From Anaerolineae bacterium (GTDB lineage: Bacteria > Chloroflexota > Anaerolineae > Aggregatilineales > Phototrophicaceae): a DNA stretch of 64,000 bases. The position numbers were made by a program, and so were the translations under genes. The stretch lies in NCBI GenBank assembly GCA_022822305.1, contig JAJEBY010000016.1:310001-374000 (forward strand), read 5' to 3'. This document shows, in pieces, positions 16,551 to 26,283 of this stretch. Below the pieces are notes generated by a model that was given only the letters and a program-made list of their open reading frames with translations, did not search any database and had not been told where the DNA came from. The stretch's first letter is position 1. Each line of letters opens with the position of its first letter.

Positions 16551-19093
16551 CCGTTTTCACCTGCGGTGGGGGCGCCGTGCAGGTCGCTGGATTCCGGCGC
16601 AGATTCGGTTGTAGTCGAGGTCGCCTCACTGGGTGTCGATTCAGCTGATTCGCTGGTTTCGGTAGCGTCCGCTTCTTCGGTGAGACGCAAGTTCTCCAAA
16701 TGGATATCCCAAGGCAAAGTGAATGCATCGCGAAATTCTTCGCCCTCTTCAGTTTCAAAGCGATATTCCGTTTTGGGATAGCTAAGGCCGTCATTGAGGT
16801 ACCATCCAATCAGGACAGTGTGCTCCAGCAAGGGCAAATCGGTATCAAACAGGTGGTAGGTCGAATAGCTTTCTCCCCAGCGCCAATAGCCGGTCGGCAA
16901 ACGCGGCGACGCGTCGGCTTGGGCAATGATCGCGCCGTCTTGGTCCAAGACGTGGACAAACACCGTGTAATCTTCAGCGGGTGTACCTTCGGCGCGCCAA
17001 TTCAAGATGAGTTCATTGAATTCCGGATCAAAGAAATATTGCAGCAGTCGAATTGATTCGTCGAAATTCGGCTGTTGATCCTCAGGGATTTGATTATAGC
17101 CGGATAACGTTGGCTCCACGCGCAGGCTGACCACGGCGCCGATATCGAGCAGCACCGGCGCGATTGATTCGCCTTCCGCGTTTGTCGCCCGCACCGATCC
17201 CGCTTCCGCCAGGTCCGCCCATTCGACTCGCAGGTCAAATGGATAGCGCCCGCTTGCGCCGGTATGAATCGAAATGAGATATTCGTCGGCATAAATCGCC
17301 CCGGATTCCCAGCGCGACGTGCGCAGCTTGCCGGCGCCCGGATAGGTGACGTAATGGCCGATCTCTTGATTTTTGTCATCGACCAGCGAGAGCAGAATGC
17401 TCTTATCGCGCGTCGACTGATCCAGCACTTGCCAATAGAGTTTGACGCGCACCTTGTCGCCCGGGCTGTAACGGCGATTGATGCGCTCGTATGCGATTAG
17501 GGCGACGTCATCGTACTGCGCGTATACAGGCAGCGCAGTGGCGGGAACCGCCGCCGCGGGCTGGGGCTGTTGGTATTGACCGGCGATGACGGTGAAGGGC
17601 GCCAAGATCGCCACAATGCCCAGCAGCCGCAGCTGCCATAGCATGGTCTCGTGCAGCAGCTCTTTAGGCACGGCATCGCCGGCCCGCACGAATTCCAGAT
17701 TCGGTGGACGCAGCGAGAAGACTATCCACCAGACGGATTCCACCAGTCCCACAGCCAGGAGGGGACTTATGGCTGCGATGAGCGGGAACAAGACACGCCC
17801 ATTTGACGAGCGCGTCAACGTGTTCCAATAGATCACACCGGCGATGAGCAGAACGACCGTGCCCAGCAAGGTCAGAATATGCGTCAACTCGTAGCGCGCA
17901 TAGGCGAAGTCGCTGATTGCCAGCAGTTGCAGGATCAGGAAGGCGCAGCCGATGACGCTGAAAAACAGCATCAGATCGAGCAGCAGGTAAAAAATCGAGG
18001 TGAATTGAATATTCAGAGCGCCGAAGACGCCCCAATAAGACATGCGAAATTGCTGAAACTCATCGAATAGGCCGAGGGCGCTGAAGGTCATGCCGCGCGG
18101 TCCAGCGATATTGGCCATGGTCAGCATGCCGAAGGGCTCATGATAGAGTTGCCAATTGCGCAGGTACCACCAGCCGGCGATGACCAACCACAGCACGAGC
18201 AGCGACAAAAGATAGACCAGGATGCCACGGCTGTCGCGCTTGCGATAAAAGGCGAAAATGGCGACGCCGACCAAGACGGGCAGCAGCACAAGCGCCGACA
18301 GCTTGGTGACGCAGCTGAGGGCGAAGAGCAGGCCGATCGCGAGACTCGTCCCGGCGCGGAAGCCGTCGCGCAGCAGGCGTTGCAGCAGCAGGACAATGCC
18401 GGCATTGATGAGTATGCTCAGCGCATCGTTGTTCACCGACGCGCAGACGAAGATGAACATGGGATTCAGCCCGGTGAGGGCCGCAGCCACGAAGGCTACT
18501 GTTGGCCGCTGCGGCGCCACGTATGTGCTGATCCGATAAACCAGCGCGATCACGCCAGCGCCCATTGCCAAGCCAGCAGCGCGGACTATAAGCACCGCGA
18601 GTCCAGTCCCACGCCATAAAGAATGCGACTCGTCGTGAATGATCAGATTCTTGTTGCCAAAGGAAGCGGGCTGGTGCAAGGCCACATGCGGGTTGAGGCG
18701 GCGATATTCGTCCACATCGTCGATAGTGAAGGGGCTGGAGAGCAGCGCCATCATGGCATAATAGAGCGGCGGCTGGCTGCCATGCTGGGCATAAATGGCG
18801 TCGCGGCCATCAAAGATCTGTATCGGCAGCTCGCCCGTCTCGCGCAGGTGCTGCACGAATCCGAAGTGCCAGAGTTCGTCATGGGCTTCAAAGGCGGGCG
18901 ACGCGGTGGCATAAGCCAAGCCAAACGCCAGATAAAAGAGCAAGATCCACTGCAAGGGGCTGAGCGGGATATCCAGATCGTTGAACCGTTTCCAGGCTCG
19001 CAGCGCCAACCTAAGTAGTTCGGTGACGCCAAGCTGCGCGTAATCAACAACTGGTTGGAAATAACGCGTAAGTTCTTGCAGGCGATTGCGCAT
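16547..19093 (-). CDS. GT-C (GT39/DUF2142-like) membrane glycosyltransferase with C-terminal soluble region, 848 aa
   Basis: After a short cytoplasmic N-terminus, the first extracytoplasmic loop has HDELWHFGF and GSQPPLYY. These are the acidic and proline motifs of GT39/DUF2142-like enzymes. NPMFIFVCASVNNDALS follows in a later loop, and there are about ten membrane helices to residue 480. The C-terminal ~350 residues are soluble, with two beta-sandwich-like segments (VRVKLYWQVLDQ and LILNWRAEGTP) that resemble each other and probably bind glycans. The tail is Ser/Thr/Glu-rich. It is transcribed downstream of the two ABC exporter genes, about 110 bases after them, which fits an export-plus-glycosylation system. 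Confidence 0.83.
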   Translation of the reverse strand: MRNRLQELTRYFQPVVDYAQLGVTELLRLALRAWKRFNDLDIPLSPLQWILLFYLAFGLAYATASPAFEAHDELWHFGFVQHLRETGELPIQIFDGRDAIYAQHGSQPPLYYAMMALLSSPFTIDDVDEYRRLNPHVALHQPASFGNKNLIIHDESHSLWRGTGLAVLIVRAAGLAMGAGVIALVYRISTYVAPQRPTVAFVAAALTGLNPMFIFVCASVNNDALSILINAGIVLLLQRLLRDGFRAGTSLAIGLLFALSCVTKLSALVLLPVLVGVAIFAFYRKRDSRGILVYLLSLLVLWLVIAGWWYLRNWQLYHEPFGMLTMANIAGPRGMTFSALGLFDEFQQFRMSYWGVFGALNIQFTSIFYLLLDLMLFFSVIGCAFLILQLLAISDFAYARYELTHILTLLGTVVLLIAGVIYWNTLTRSSNGRVLFPLIAAISPLLAVGLVESVWWIVFSLRPPNLEFVRAGDAVPKELLHETMLWQLRLLGIVAILAPFTVIAGQYQQPQPAAAVPATALPVYAQYDDVALIAYERINRRYSPGDKVRVKLYWQVLDQSTRDKSILLSLVDDKNQEIGHYVTYPGAGKLRTSRWESGAIYADEYLISIHTGASGRYPFDLRVEWADLAEAGSVRATNAEGESIAPVLLDIGAVVSLRVEPTLSGYNQIPEDQQPNFDESIRLLQYFFDPEFNELILNWRAEGTPAEDYTVFVHVLDQDGAIIAQADASPRLPTGYWRWGESYSTYHLFDTDLPLLEHTVLIGWYLNDGLSYPKTEYRFETEEGEEFRDAFTLPWDIHLENLRLTEEADATETSESAESTPSEATSTTTESAPESSDLHGAPTAGENG

Positions 19094-19201
19094 GAGTACA
19101 TTATACCGCTTGCCGCGGCAGAGCCCTTTATTGATTCAATGCAATAGACTTCAGGAACCCGTTACTGCCTGCTCAGGGAGCGCATGTGGCTGCCCGCTAA
19201 G

Positions 19202-21022
19202 TCAGTCACCAGCCTGCGCAAACTTGTCTTTGGCGCTTTCAACATACACGAGCGATTGATGGCGGAAATAGGTATTGTACAGTTCCGCGTAGTGTCCGCC
19301 GTTTCGCATTAACGCGTCGTGATCGCCCTCTTCAATGATCTCGCCCTCGCGCAATACGATGATGCGATCGGCGCTGCGAACAGTGCCCAGGCGGTGCGCG
19401 ATCAGGATTGATGTGGATTGCGCCAGGATGAGTACGATGGCGTCCTGGATTTGCGATTCGGTGAAGGGATCGATGCTGGCCGTCGCTTCGTCCAGAATGA
19501 ATATGGACGGCTTCTGCAATAGCACGCGCAGCAGGCTCACCAGTTGACGCTGCCCCATGCTCAAGCGCGCGCCTCGTTCTCCGACATCGGTTTCGAGGCC
19601 ATCGGGCAAGCTATCCAGCCATTCGCCCTGGCCGATGCTCATGGCAATCTCATTGATCTCGTCTGTCGATACTGCCGCATTGCCGTAACGGATATTGTCC
19701 AGCACGCTGCCGCTGAATAGAAATGGCTGCTGTGGGACGATGCCCAGATTCGATCGAAACGCCGTGATATCGAGACTGCGAATATCCTGGCCGTCGATGA
19801 GGATGCGTCCGGCTTGGAATTCGTAATAGCGCGTGATCAGTTTGGCGATTGAACTCTTGCCGGCGCCGGTATGCCCGACAAAGGCTACATTCTCGCCCGG
19901 CTTGATATCCAGGTTGAAATCCCTGAGCACGGTCTCGCCGCGATTGTACTCGAAGGCGACATCTTCGAATTGAATACGACCGGCTAGTGATTTGAGCTTC
20001 AGGTTGTCCCGCTGCAGGACGGTGTTCTCGGCGTCAATCAGAGCGAAGATGCGTTCGGCGGCGCTCAATCCCTGCTGAAACTGGCTCCAAAACGAAGACA
20101 GATTCATAAAAGGAAACCAAAAGCGATCGACGGCCTGGATGAACAGGAACCAGGCGCCGGCTGTGAGCGCGCCCGCGAATACCGCATTGGCGCCGAACCA
20201 GATGATGATGGACAAAGCCAGCGCCGACAGCACGCCCATGACGGGGAAGACCAGCGATAGCACAAAGCCTTTGCGCAGGTTAACGCGATAGCTCAGGTTG
20301 TTGACCAGCGAGAATTCGCCGTAAATCATTTGTTCTTGACGGAAGTTTTTGGCGACGCTGATGCCGGCGACGCTTTCCTGAATGTTGTCGTTGACTACCG
20401 CCATCGCGCGCGAACCCTGCCGCGTGACAATCCGGGCCAGATAGCGAAAGAAGAGCGCTGCGATAACTACCATGGGCGTGGTCAACAGCAGGATCGCCGT
20501 GAGTTCCAGCGAATAACTCACCAGCGCCACCACCAGTATGATCACCGTCAGAAACTGCGAAATCACATCGCTGCCCAACAGCATCACATCGCCGAATTCC
20601 TGCGTGTCGCTGGTGACGCGGCTGATGACCGTGCCGGACTTTTGCTCATCGTAGAAGGCCAGATCGTGTTCGATTGCGGCGGCAAAACAATCTTTGCGCA
20701 TTTGGGCGACGATCCTGCCTATCACTATGACTGTGAAGCGCCGCCTGACGTAATTCGAAGCGTATTCAACCACGGCGATGACCGTCAGCGCCAGAATGAC
20801 GAACTGGAGAAAGTCACCGCCACGCACCAGTTCGTCCACGGCATCGCTGATCCAGACCGGCCGAATCGCCCGCGCTATCCCCACCAGCAGGAATCCGAGC
20901 AAACCCAACGCGACCAGCGCTTTGTGGCTGGACATGTAAGCGCCTATACGCCTGAAAAGATAGGCATCGGAATAGCGCCGGTCATAATTGTCGCTCTGCA
21001 ATCCGCCGAATATCGCCGCCAT
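19202..21022 (-). CDS. ABC exporter half-transporter (second of a tandem pair)
   Basis: The start is set at ATG 21022, one base after the preceding gene's stop, giving 606 residues. A longer frame from 21136 would overlap that gene and adds unlikely sequence. It has six membrane helices (residues about 35-320) followed by an ATPase with Walker [11 protein letters not shown]-loop [10 protein letters not shown], signature LSMGQRQLV and Walker [11 protein letters not shown]. The signature is LSMGQ rather than LSGGQ, so its composite ATP site may be the weaker one. With the upstream gene it probably forms a heterodimer that exports a lipid, glycolipid or peptide. Flanking GT-C genes suggest a glycan-linked substrate. 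Confidence 0.93.
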   Translation of the reverse strand: MAAIFGGLQSDNYDRRYSDAYLFRRIGAYMSSHKALVALGLLGFLLVGIARAIRPVWISDAVDELVRGGDFLQFVILALTVIAVVEYASNYVRRRFTVIVIGRIVAQMRKDCFAAAIEHDLAFYDEQKSGTVISRVTSDTQEFGDVMLLGSDVISQFLTVIILVVALVSYSLELTAILLLTTPMVVIAALFFRYLARIVTRQGSRAMAVVNDNIQESVAGISVAKNFRQEQMIYGEFSLVNNLSYRVNLRKGFVLSLVFPVMGVLSALALSIIIWFGANAVFAGALTAGAWFLFIQAVDRFWFPFMNLSSFWSQFQQGLSAAERIFALIDAENTVLQRDNLKLKSLAGRIQFEDVAFEYNRGETVLRDFNLDIKPGENVAFVGHTGAGKSSIAKLITRYYEFQAGRILIDGQDIRSLDITAFRSNLGIVPQQPFLFSGSVLDNIRYGNAAVSTDEINEIAMSIGQGEWLDSLPDGLETDVGERGARLSMGQRQLVSLLRVLLQKPSIFILDEATASIDPFTESQIQDAIVLILAQSTSILIAHRLGTVRSADRIIVLREGEIIEEGDHDALMRNGGHYAELYNTYFRHQSLVYVESAKDKFAQAGD

Positions 21023-21023
21023 G

Positions 21024-22844
21024 TTAGTCTCCCGCCGCCGATTGACTGGCCGGGTAGTCTTGATAACGGTCGAAGATGTGACGGTACGATTGCGAGGTCT
21101 CCAGCAATTCTTCGTGCGCGCCTTGGGCGACCACACGCCCCCGGCGCAGCACCACGATGTGATCCGCCCAGCGAATCTGCGACAGACGATGCGTGATCAG
21201 CAGAGTGGTGCGTCCGCGCGCCGCCGACCATATTGCCCGCTGAATCTTGTCTTCGGTGGCGCTATCAATGGCGCTGGTGCTGTCGTCCAGGATGAGAATC
21301 GGCGGGTCAGTCTGGAAGGCGCGAGCCAGCGCCAGCCGCTGCCGCTGTCCGCCGCTCAGGGTCATGCCGCGCTGTCCGATCACGGTATCGTATCCGGCTG
21401 GAAACGAAGCAATGAAGTCATGGGCTTGGGCTGCTTCGGCCGAATCGACGATGCGACGCATGTCCACCTCGTCCCGCCCGAAAGCGATATTCGCGGCCAC
21501 GCTGCGACTGAACAAGAAGATGTCTTGTTCGATAATGCTGATTTGCGAACACAGCGCTTGCAAATCCCAATCGCGCAAATCGACGCCGTCGACCAGAATG
21601 CGGCCGCTGTCGACATCGTAAATCCGGTTGATCAGCTTGCTCAGGGTGCTCTTGCCCGCGCCGGTCTGCCCGACGATGGCGACGGTCTGCCCGGGCCGTA
21701 CTGTAAACGAGACGCCACTGAGCACATGCTCGTCGTCGCCGTAACTGAAATCGACATTATCAAAGGTGATGTCGCCGCGGATGCGGCCGCGATATCCATT
21801 CGGATTTTGATCGAGGCCGGTCTTGGCATTGATGACTTCCAGGATGCGGTCGGCGCTGGCATAACCCGAGGCGATGCGCGACGAAGAAAACAGCGAGATG
21901 AAAACCGGGAACTGGAAAATGTTGATCAAGACCAGGTAGGCAACGACATCGCCTTCGCCAATCTGCCCGGCGCCATACAAGGCGGCGGCGTGAATCAGCG
22001 CGGCGACAACGGTTAGCCCAAACAGAACGGGCGACAAGTAGCGCGCCTCGAACTCGCCCTGATCGATGAACGAATCGCGAACTCGATCGGCCAAACCGTC
22101 AAACCTGGAAATCTCGGCTGCTTCTGTGGCGGCGCCCTTGACCACTTCCAGGCCCTCCAGCGCTTCGGCCAGGCGCGCGTTCATCCGCCCGAAGTTGGCG
22201 CGCACCTCTTGCGCGATCGGATGCATGCGCCGCACGAAGTAGACTTGCACGGCGAGATGCGACACGATGAAGATCATGGGCACGATTATCAGTTGCGGAT
22301 GGATGAACGGGGCGTAGAGCGCCGGCATGATCAGGAACATATTGGCCCCGAGCACCAGGTTGATGCCCGGATTCATCATCAGATTCATTTCACGCACATC
22401 GTTGGTGACCCGCGCCATGATCTCGCCCACTGGCTGCAAATCATGATAGCTCATGCTCTTGCCCAACAGGCTGGCGTATAACTCGTCGCGGATATCCCGC
22501 TCGAAGCGCTGCGCGAAGACCTCAGCCGCGAAGTTGCGCATGCATTGCAGGACCGAACGCAGAATCTGCGAGGCCATGATCAGCAAGACGCTATTCAGCA
22601 CCAAGCGCAATGATTCATCATTCATTAAGAGGATGGCGTCAAAGGCGTCGCCGACGAAACCGGGCACAATGCCAGCCAGAAAAGCGTTCGAAAAGGCGCC
22701 GATGAGCAAGATTATGGCCGCAACCGGATGGCGCAGGATATGCGAAAGAATGAAAAGCAGAGGGCTGCGATGATTGGAGTTTATGGGAGAATCGACGACG
22801 AATTCGGCTGCCATGCCGCTGTCTCGTTGACGTGGGTCAGTCAT
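21024..22844 (-). CDS. ABC exporter half-transporter (first of a tandem pair)
   Basis: A 606-residue half-transporter with six membrane helices and a C-terminal ATPase. It has Walker A GQTGAGKST, Q-loop ISIIEQDIFLF, canonical signature LSGGQRQRLA and Walker B PILILDDSTSA. After the Walker B aspartate the usual catalytic Glu is Asp (ILDDSTS), as in the degenerate site of many heterodimeric exporters such as TM287-type pairs. The partner supplies the ordinary ILDEATA. It is separated from that partner by one base, so they are translationally coupled. A GT-C glycosyltransferase ends 75 bases upstream. Confidence 0.94.
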   Translation of the reverse strand: MTDPRQRDSGMAAEFVVDSPINSNHRSPLLFILSHILRHPVAAIILLIGAFSNAFLAGIVPGFVGDAFDAILLMNDESLRLVLNSVLLIMASQILRSVLQCMRNFAAEVFAQRFERDIRDELYASLLGKSMSYHDLQPVGEIMARVTNDVREMNLMMNPGINLVLGANMFLIMPALYAPFIHPQLIIVPMIFIVSHLAVQVYFVRRMHPIAQEVRANFGRMNARLAEALEGLEVVKGAATEAAEISRFDGLADRVRDSFIDQGEFEARYLSPVLFGLTVVAALIHAAALYGAGQIGEGDVVAYLVLINIFQFPVFISLFSSSRIASGYASADRILEVINAKTGLDQNPNGYRGRIRGDITFDNVDFSYGDDEHVLSGVSFTVRPGQTVAIVGQTGAGKSTLSKLINRIYDVDSGRILVDGVDLRDWDLQALCSQISIIEQDIFLFSRSVAANIAFGRDEVDMRRIVDSAEAAQAHDFIASFPAGYDTVIGQRGMTLSGGQRQRLALARAFQTDPPILILDDSTSAIDSATEDKIQRAIWSAARGRTTLLITHRLSQIRWADHIVVLRRGRVVAQGAHEELLETSQSYRHIFDRYQDYPASQSAAGD

Positions 22845-22919
22845 GCCCAGACAGTCTACATTGCCGCGTCCAATTGCTGAATAGCCGATTGCCCGTCACG
22901 TCAAAGGCCAGGAGCGCCG

Positions 22920-25310
22920 TCAGCCGACGACGATTGATAATGGCAAGACGCCGACGCTGCCGTTTTCAGTTACGTCGCTGCCCGTCACCGGCAGGCGCTC
23001 GATTTCGCCGCTGTCGTGATCGTTTCGATACAGCAGAACCCAGATCAGGTACTCACCGGCAGCCAGCGATTCCGGCAATTGCAGCGCGCGATTGTCCCAG
23101 ACGAGCGCCCCGGCATTCCAGCTTGTCGTCGGCGAAAAACCGGCTTGCGGACCCGAATCCCGTCCCTGGGCGATCGGCGCGCCGCTTTGCGCATCGACGA
23201 CAAACCAGGCCACCGTATAGTCGCGCGCCGGCGGCTTCGTGGCTTGCCACAGCAGTGATAGTTCCAGCGCGTCACCTGGCGCGTATCGAAAGCCGCCGGG
23301 CAATAAGAGCCCGCGCAGCCAGATATCCTCACCATATCGCAGATCAGTTGCGACCTCGCCAAGGTACAGTGTCATCGGATTGGGCGCGCTGTGTCGAGTG
23401 CTGTATTCCAGCAAGCGCACCGAATCGTCCGGATGGCTCAATTCAATCTCGCTCAGCAGATAATAGTGCAGCGCCAGATAGCGCTCGTAGGGACGGAAAC
23501 TCCAGGTCATGAAGGGGCTGGTATGCGCCAACAGGAAAATCTTATCGCGCCTATCCGCTACATGATGCAGGGCGCGGAAGCTGGCCACGTCGAACCAGTC
23601 GTCGGGATTGCTCGATTCCAGCAGGGCGGGCTGCTTGTCGCTCGCCGCTTGCGCTGGCGATGCCGGCAGCACGATCGGCCGCACACGATTGCTGTCGAGA
23701 TGATTGAGGATGAACTCGCCATAGCGATTGTCGGGCAGCAGCAAGACATCGCCGCTGCCTTGGCCTTGCGTTAATTTGGCGAGGGCGTCGTGCAAGGCTG
23801 GCTGCTGTGACCGAGTCGCCGTATCACGCGTGTAGACCGCTCGCAGATTCAAGAAAAGCAGCGGCATCAGCAGCAGCGGCAGCCATGGCGCGAGATGGCG
23901 GAGACGACTGTGTGGACGGCGCCATACCCGCTGCAGAACGAAGGCGCTGGCGATGCCGTAAATGGCGAAGGTGACAAGCCACCAAGCCTGGCCCGAGCGT
24001 ATCCAAAGAAAGTCGATGCCGAGATCCGCCCAGCGCCCGGGCAGCACCACCCAGCGGAAATAGCGCGGCTCGGTTAGCCCCGGCGCCCATTCTGAAAGCG
24101 CCATGGACTCGGCCGGCAGCGATTCGCCGTAATGTTCCAATCCCAGAGATACCGCGCTGAATTGGATCCATATGCCGTACAGCAGCGGCAAGATCCAGAT
24201 CAGCCAGGGCCACTTGTTTCGTCCGTTGACGAGTTTCTCGGCGACAGGCGCGGCCGCGAGCGCCGCAATCGGAATCACCGGCGTCAAGAAGCGCGGCGGC
24301 CAGCTCAATCCGCCGAACCAGTGCGCGCCGGTGGTTAAGGCATGCATCACGGCATAAGCGGTCACGAGCAGCACGATTGTCCAGACCAGACGCAATTGGC
24401 CTTGGCGCAGCAGCATGATTGCTCCAGCGATCGAGATCAGCAGCAGCGGCGATGTCCCCCATAAACTGCCGCCCGGGCTGAGCAGATAAACTCGTAGCGC
24501 ATACGCAACGTAGTCATTGGCCGGGTCAGATTGGGGCAACAAGCCGCGCAGACCGCTCGCCAGCGGCTCCAGGAACGCCAGCGCGACCAGAAGCAATATC
24601 ACAAGCGTCAACAACAGCGCGGACAGCTTCCGCATTCGCTGTGAAGTCCATAAGGAGAAGCTCGGTAGCGCAAAGAGAACTATGGCTGGACCAGCGAAGA
24701 GCGCTGACGATTTGGTCAAGATCGCCAGGCAAAGGCAGCCTAGTCCGGCCGCAGCGCCCAGCGCGCGTGTCATCAGCGTATGGCGGCGAGTAACCTGAAT
24801 CAAGTAAAGCGACAGCGCCAGGAAGAAACCGACCAAGGGCTCCCGAAAGAAGGTCTGACTGTAAGCCCAGAGGTTGGTCGAGAAAGCGGCGCTCAACGCG
24901 ACCAGCAAGGCAGCCACACCGCTGAATCCCAGCGAACGCAGCAATAGATAGATGATGCCGACGCTGAGCGATGTGATGATGATATTGAATAACCAAACGG
25001 CGTGAATATTGCCAACATTGGGAAGCGTCTCGGCAAGTTTTAGCAGCGGGAATGCCAGCCACAATTGAAGCCGCTCCTCAACGTCGAATTCACGCAGCGG
25101 CCAGTCGTGACCAGCGCGAATCCGCAGCGGCGGCTTGAACCAGGAGGATTCGTCCATCAAGCTATCGCCAAAGCGCGACAGACTGGTCAGCGCATCCATT
25201 GCGCGCAAGGTATCACCGCTTTCGATGCGTCCGCGGTAGGTCAGCAGATAACCGGCCATCACGGTGATGACGATCAAGGTGAAAACGCGCGCTTGATGAT
25301 ATCTGGGCAT
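22920..25310 (-). CDS. Large multi-membrane GT-C-like protein with C-terminal soluble domain
   Basis: Start chosen at ATG 25310; an in-frame GTG at 25325 has no better ribosome-binding site. It is about 796 residues. A first helix is followed by a loop with the acidic stretch HDWPLREFDVEERLQLW. About ten membrane helices run to residue 480, with FREPLVGFFLALSLYL and GLSWPPRFLTPVIP as GT-C-like landmarks. A ~300-residue extracytoplasmic C-terminus contains a jelly-roll-like region (DALELSLLWQATKPPARDYTV) resembling those of the neighbouring GT-C proteins. Classical DxD/DE residues are less obvious, so the enzymatic role is less certain. It heads the run that continues into the ABC pair and another GT-C. 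Confidence 0.78.
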   Translation of the reverse strand: MPRYHQARVFTLIVITVMAGYLLTYRGRIESGDTLRAMDALTSLSRFGDSLMDESSWFKPPLRIRAGHDWPLREFDVEERLQLWLAFPLLKLAETLPNVGNIHAVWLFNIIITSLSVGIIYLLLRSLGFSGVAALLVALSAAFSTNLWAYSQTFFREPLVGFFLALSLYLIQVTRRHTLMTRALGAAAGLGCLCLAILTKSSALFAGPAIVLFALPSFSLWTSQRMRKLSALLLTLVILLLVALAFLEPLASGLRGLLPQSDPANDYVAYALRVYLLSPGGSLWGTSPLLLISIAGAIMLLRQGQLRLVWTIVLLVTAYAVMHALTTGAHWFGGLSWPPRFLTPVIPIAALAAAPVAEKLVNGRNKWPWLIWILPLLYGIWIQFSAVSLGLEHYGESLPAESMALSEWAPGLTEPRYFRWVVLPGRWADLGIDFLWIRSGQAWWLVTFAIYGIASAFVLQRVWRRPHSRLRHLAPWLPLLLMPLLFLNLRAVYTRDTATRSQQPALHDALAKLTQGQGSGDVLLLPDNRYGEFILNHLDSNRVRPIVLPASPAQAASDKQPALLESSNPDDWFDVASFRALHHVADRRDKIFLLAHTSPFMTWSFRPYERYLALHYYLLSEIELSHPDDSVRLLEYSTRHSAPNPMTLYLGEVATDLRYGEDIWLRGLLLPGGFRYAPGDALELSLLWQATKPPARDYTVAWFVVDAQSGAPIAQGRDSGPQAGFSPTTSWNAGALVWDNRALQLPESLAAGEYLIWVLLYRNDHDSGEIERLPVTGSDVTENGSVGVLPLSIVVG

Positions 25311-25459
25311 TGCGAGGCGGATCACGGTTGAATCAGACGCGTGCGGCAGCGGAGTTCATGTACGGGACTCCACCGCTCCTGCTCGCTATAGCGCCGGCGC
25401 GGCGCAAGCAGTTGATGAGCAGTTGCATTCATGGGAAGTAGTTGACGGGGCGCGCCGCT

Positions 25460-26191
25460 TTAGGCGCCGTTCTGAAGGGACTTGGCTTCCGAAATCACCA
25501 GCAGGGCGTCGGCAATCCGCCGCAATTCGTCGCTGGGAATCCGGCTGAACGCGGCCGCCAACTTGACGACGCCTTCCGCCCGTTGATCACTGGCGAGTTG
25601 CTGCAGCGCGTTCGAAATCTCCAGATCTGAAGGCAATGCCGCGAGATATTGCGCGATAGGCGCGAGATCCGTTCCGGTCGCTTCAAAGTAGGTCAGATCG
25701 CGTTCCAGCGCGCCGGCCAAGATTGTCAGTTGGTCAATCGGTATGACGCTTTCCCCCAATTCATAGGCGCTGAGCAGTTCTACATCAATCGCCACGGCAG
25801 TGCTCAATTCATCGAGTTCCATGTTTTTCGATTGGCGCGCCGCCCGCAGCAGACCGCCCGCGATGCGCTGTCGCAATACCTGTGATTCGCCCTGACGAAT
25901 CTCGGACCCCTCATTTTGTCGCGGCGCCGGCGCTTGCCACAAATCGCCGACAGACACATTCAAGTATGCCGCCAGCATATCGAGCTGTGGCGGGCTGGGA
26001 TGCCCATCCCCGATTTCCCACGCGGCCATAGCCTCCGGCGATATTTTCAGTCGCCCGGCGCAATCCTGAATTGACCGGCCGGCGGCTTCGCGCGCCAGAC
26101 GCAAATTCACGCCCAGGATTCGATCGCGGAGGCGCTGTGTCTCCTCATGGGCTTGGTTTGGATCCGTAGCGACGGGTTTTGCCGGTCTCAT
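25460..26191 (-). CDS. Transcriptional regulator with tandem XRE helix-turn-helix domains
   Basis: The 243-residue protein contains two XRE-type helix-turn-helix units. The first, at about 25-85, has LRLAREAAGRSIQDCAGRLKISPEAMAAWE then GDGHPSPPQLDMLAAYLNVS. The second, at about 106-165, has LRAARQSKNMELDELSTAVAIDVELLSAYELG. The helical C-terminus (about 170-243) probably mediates dimerisation. Two such domains in one chain are common in Chloroflexota regulators. It follows the permease gene on the same strand with a 92-base gap, so it may be co-transcribed with it and control it, but no operator was identified. Confidence 0.88.
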   Translation of the reverse strand: MRPAKPVATDPNQAHEETQRLRDRILGVNLRLAREAAGRSIQDCAGRLKISPEAMAAWEIGDGHPSPPQLDMLAAYLNVSVGDLWQAPAPRQNEGSEIRQGESQVLRQRIAGGLLRAARQSKNMELDELSTAVAIDVELLSAYELGESVIPIDQLTILAGALERDLTYFEATGTDLAPIAQYLAALPSDLEISNALQQLASDQRAEGVVKLAAAFSRIPSDELRRIADALLVISEAKSLQNGA

Positions 26192-26283
26192 ATCTCACGC
26201 GGGCAGCGGGGCAAGCTGCATTAGCATGACAATTTATTCTGCTCTTGCTTGAAATTATAGTCAGGAGCGCCGCAGCATTCAAG

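Noticed and set aside
22832..23512. 226-residue plus-strand frame opposite the GT-C gene
   Set aside because: Arg/Ala-rich shadow of the minus-strand gene with no motif.
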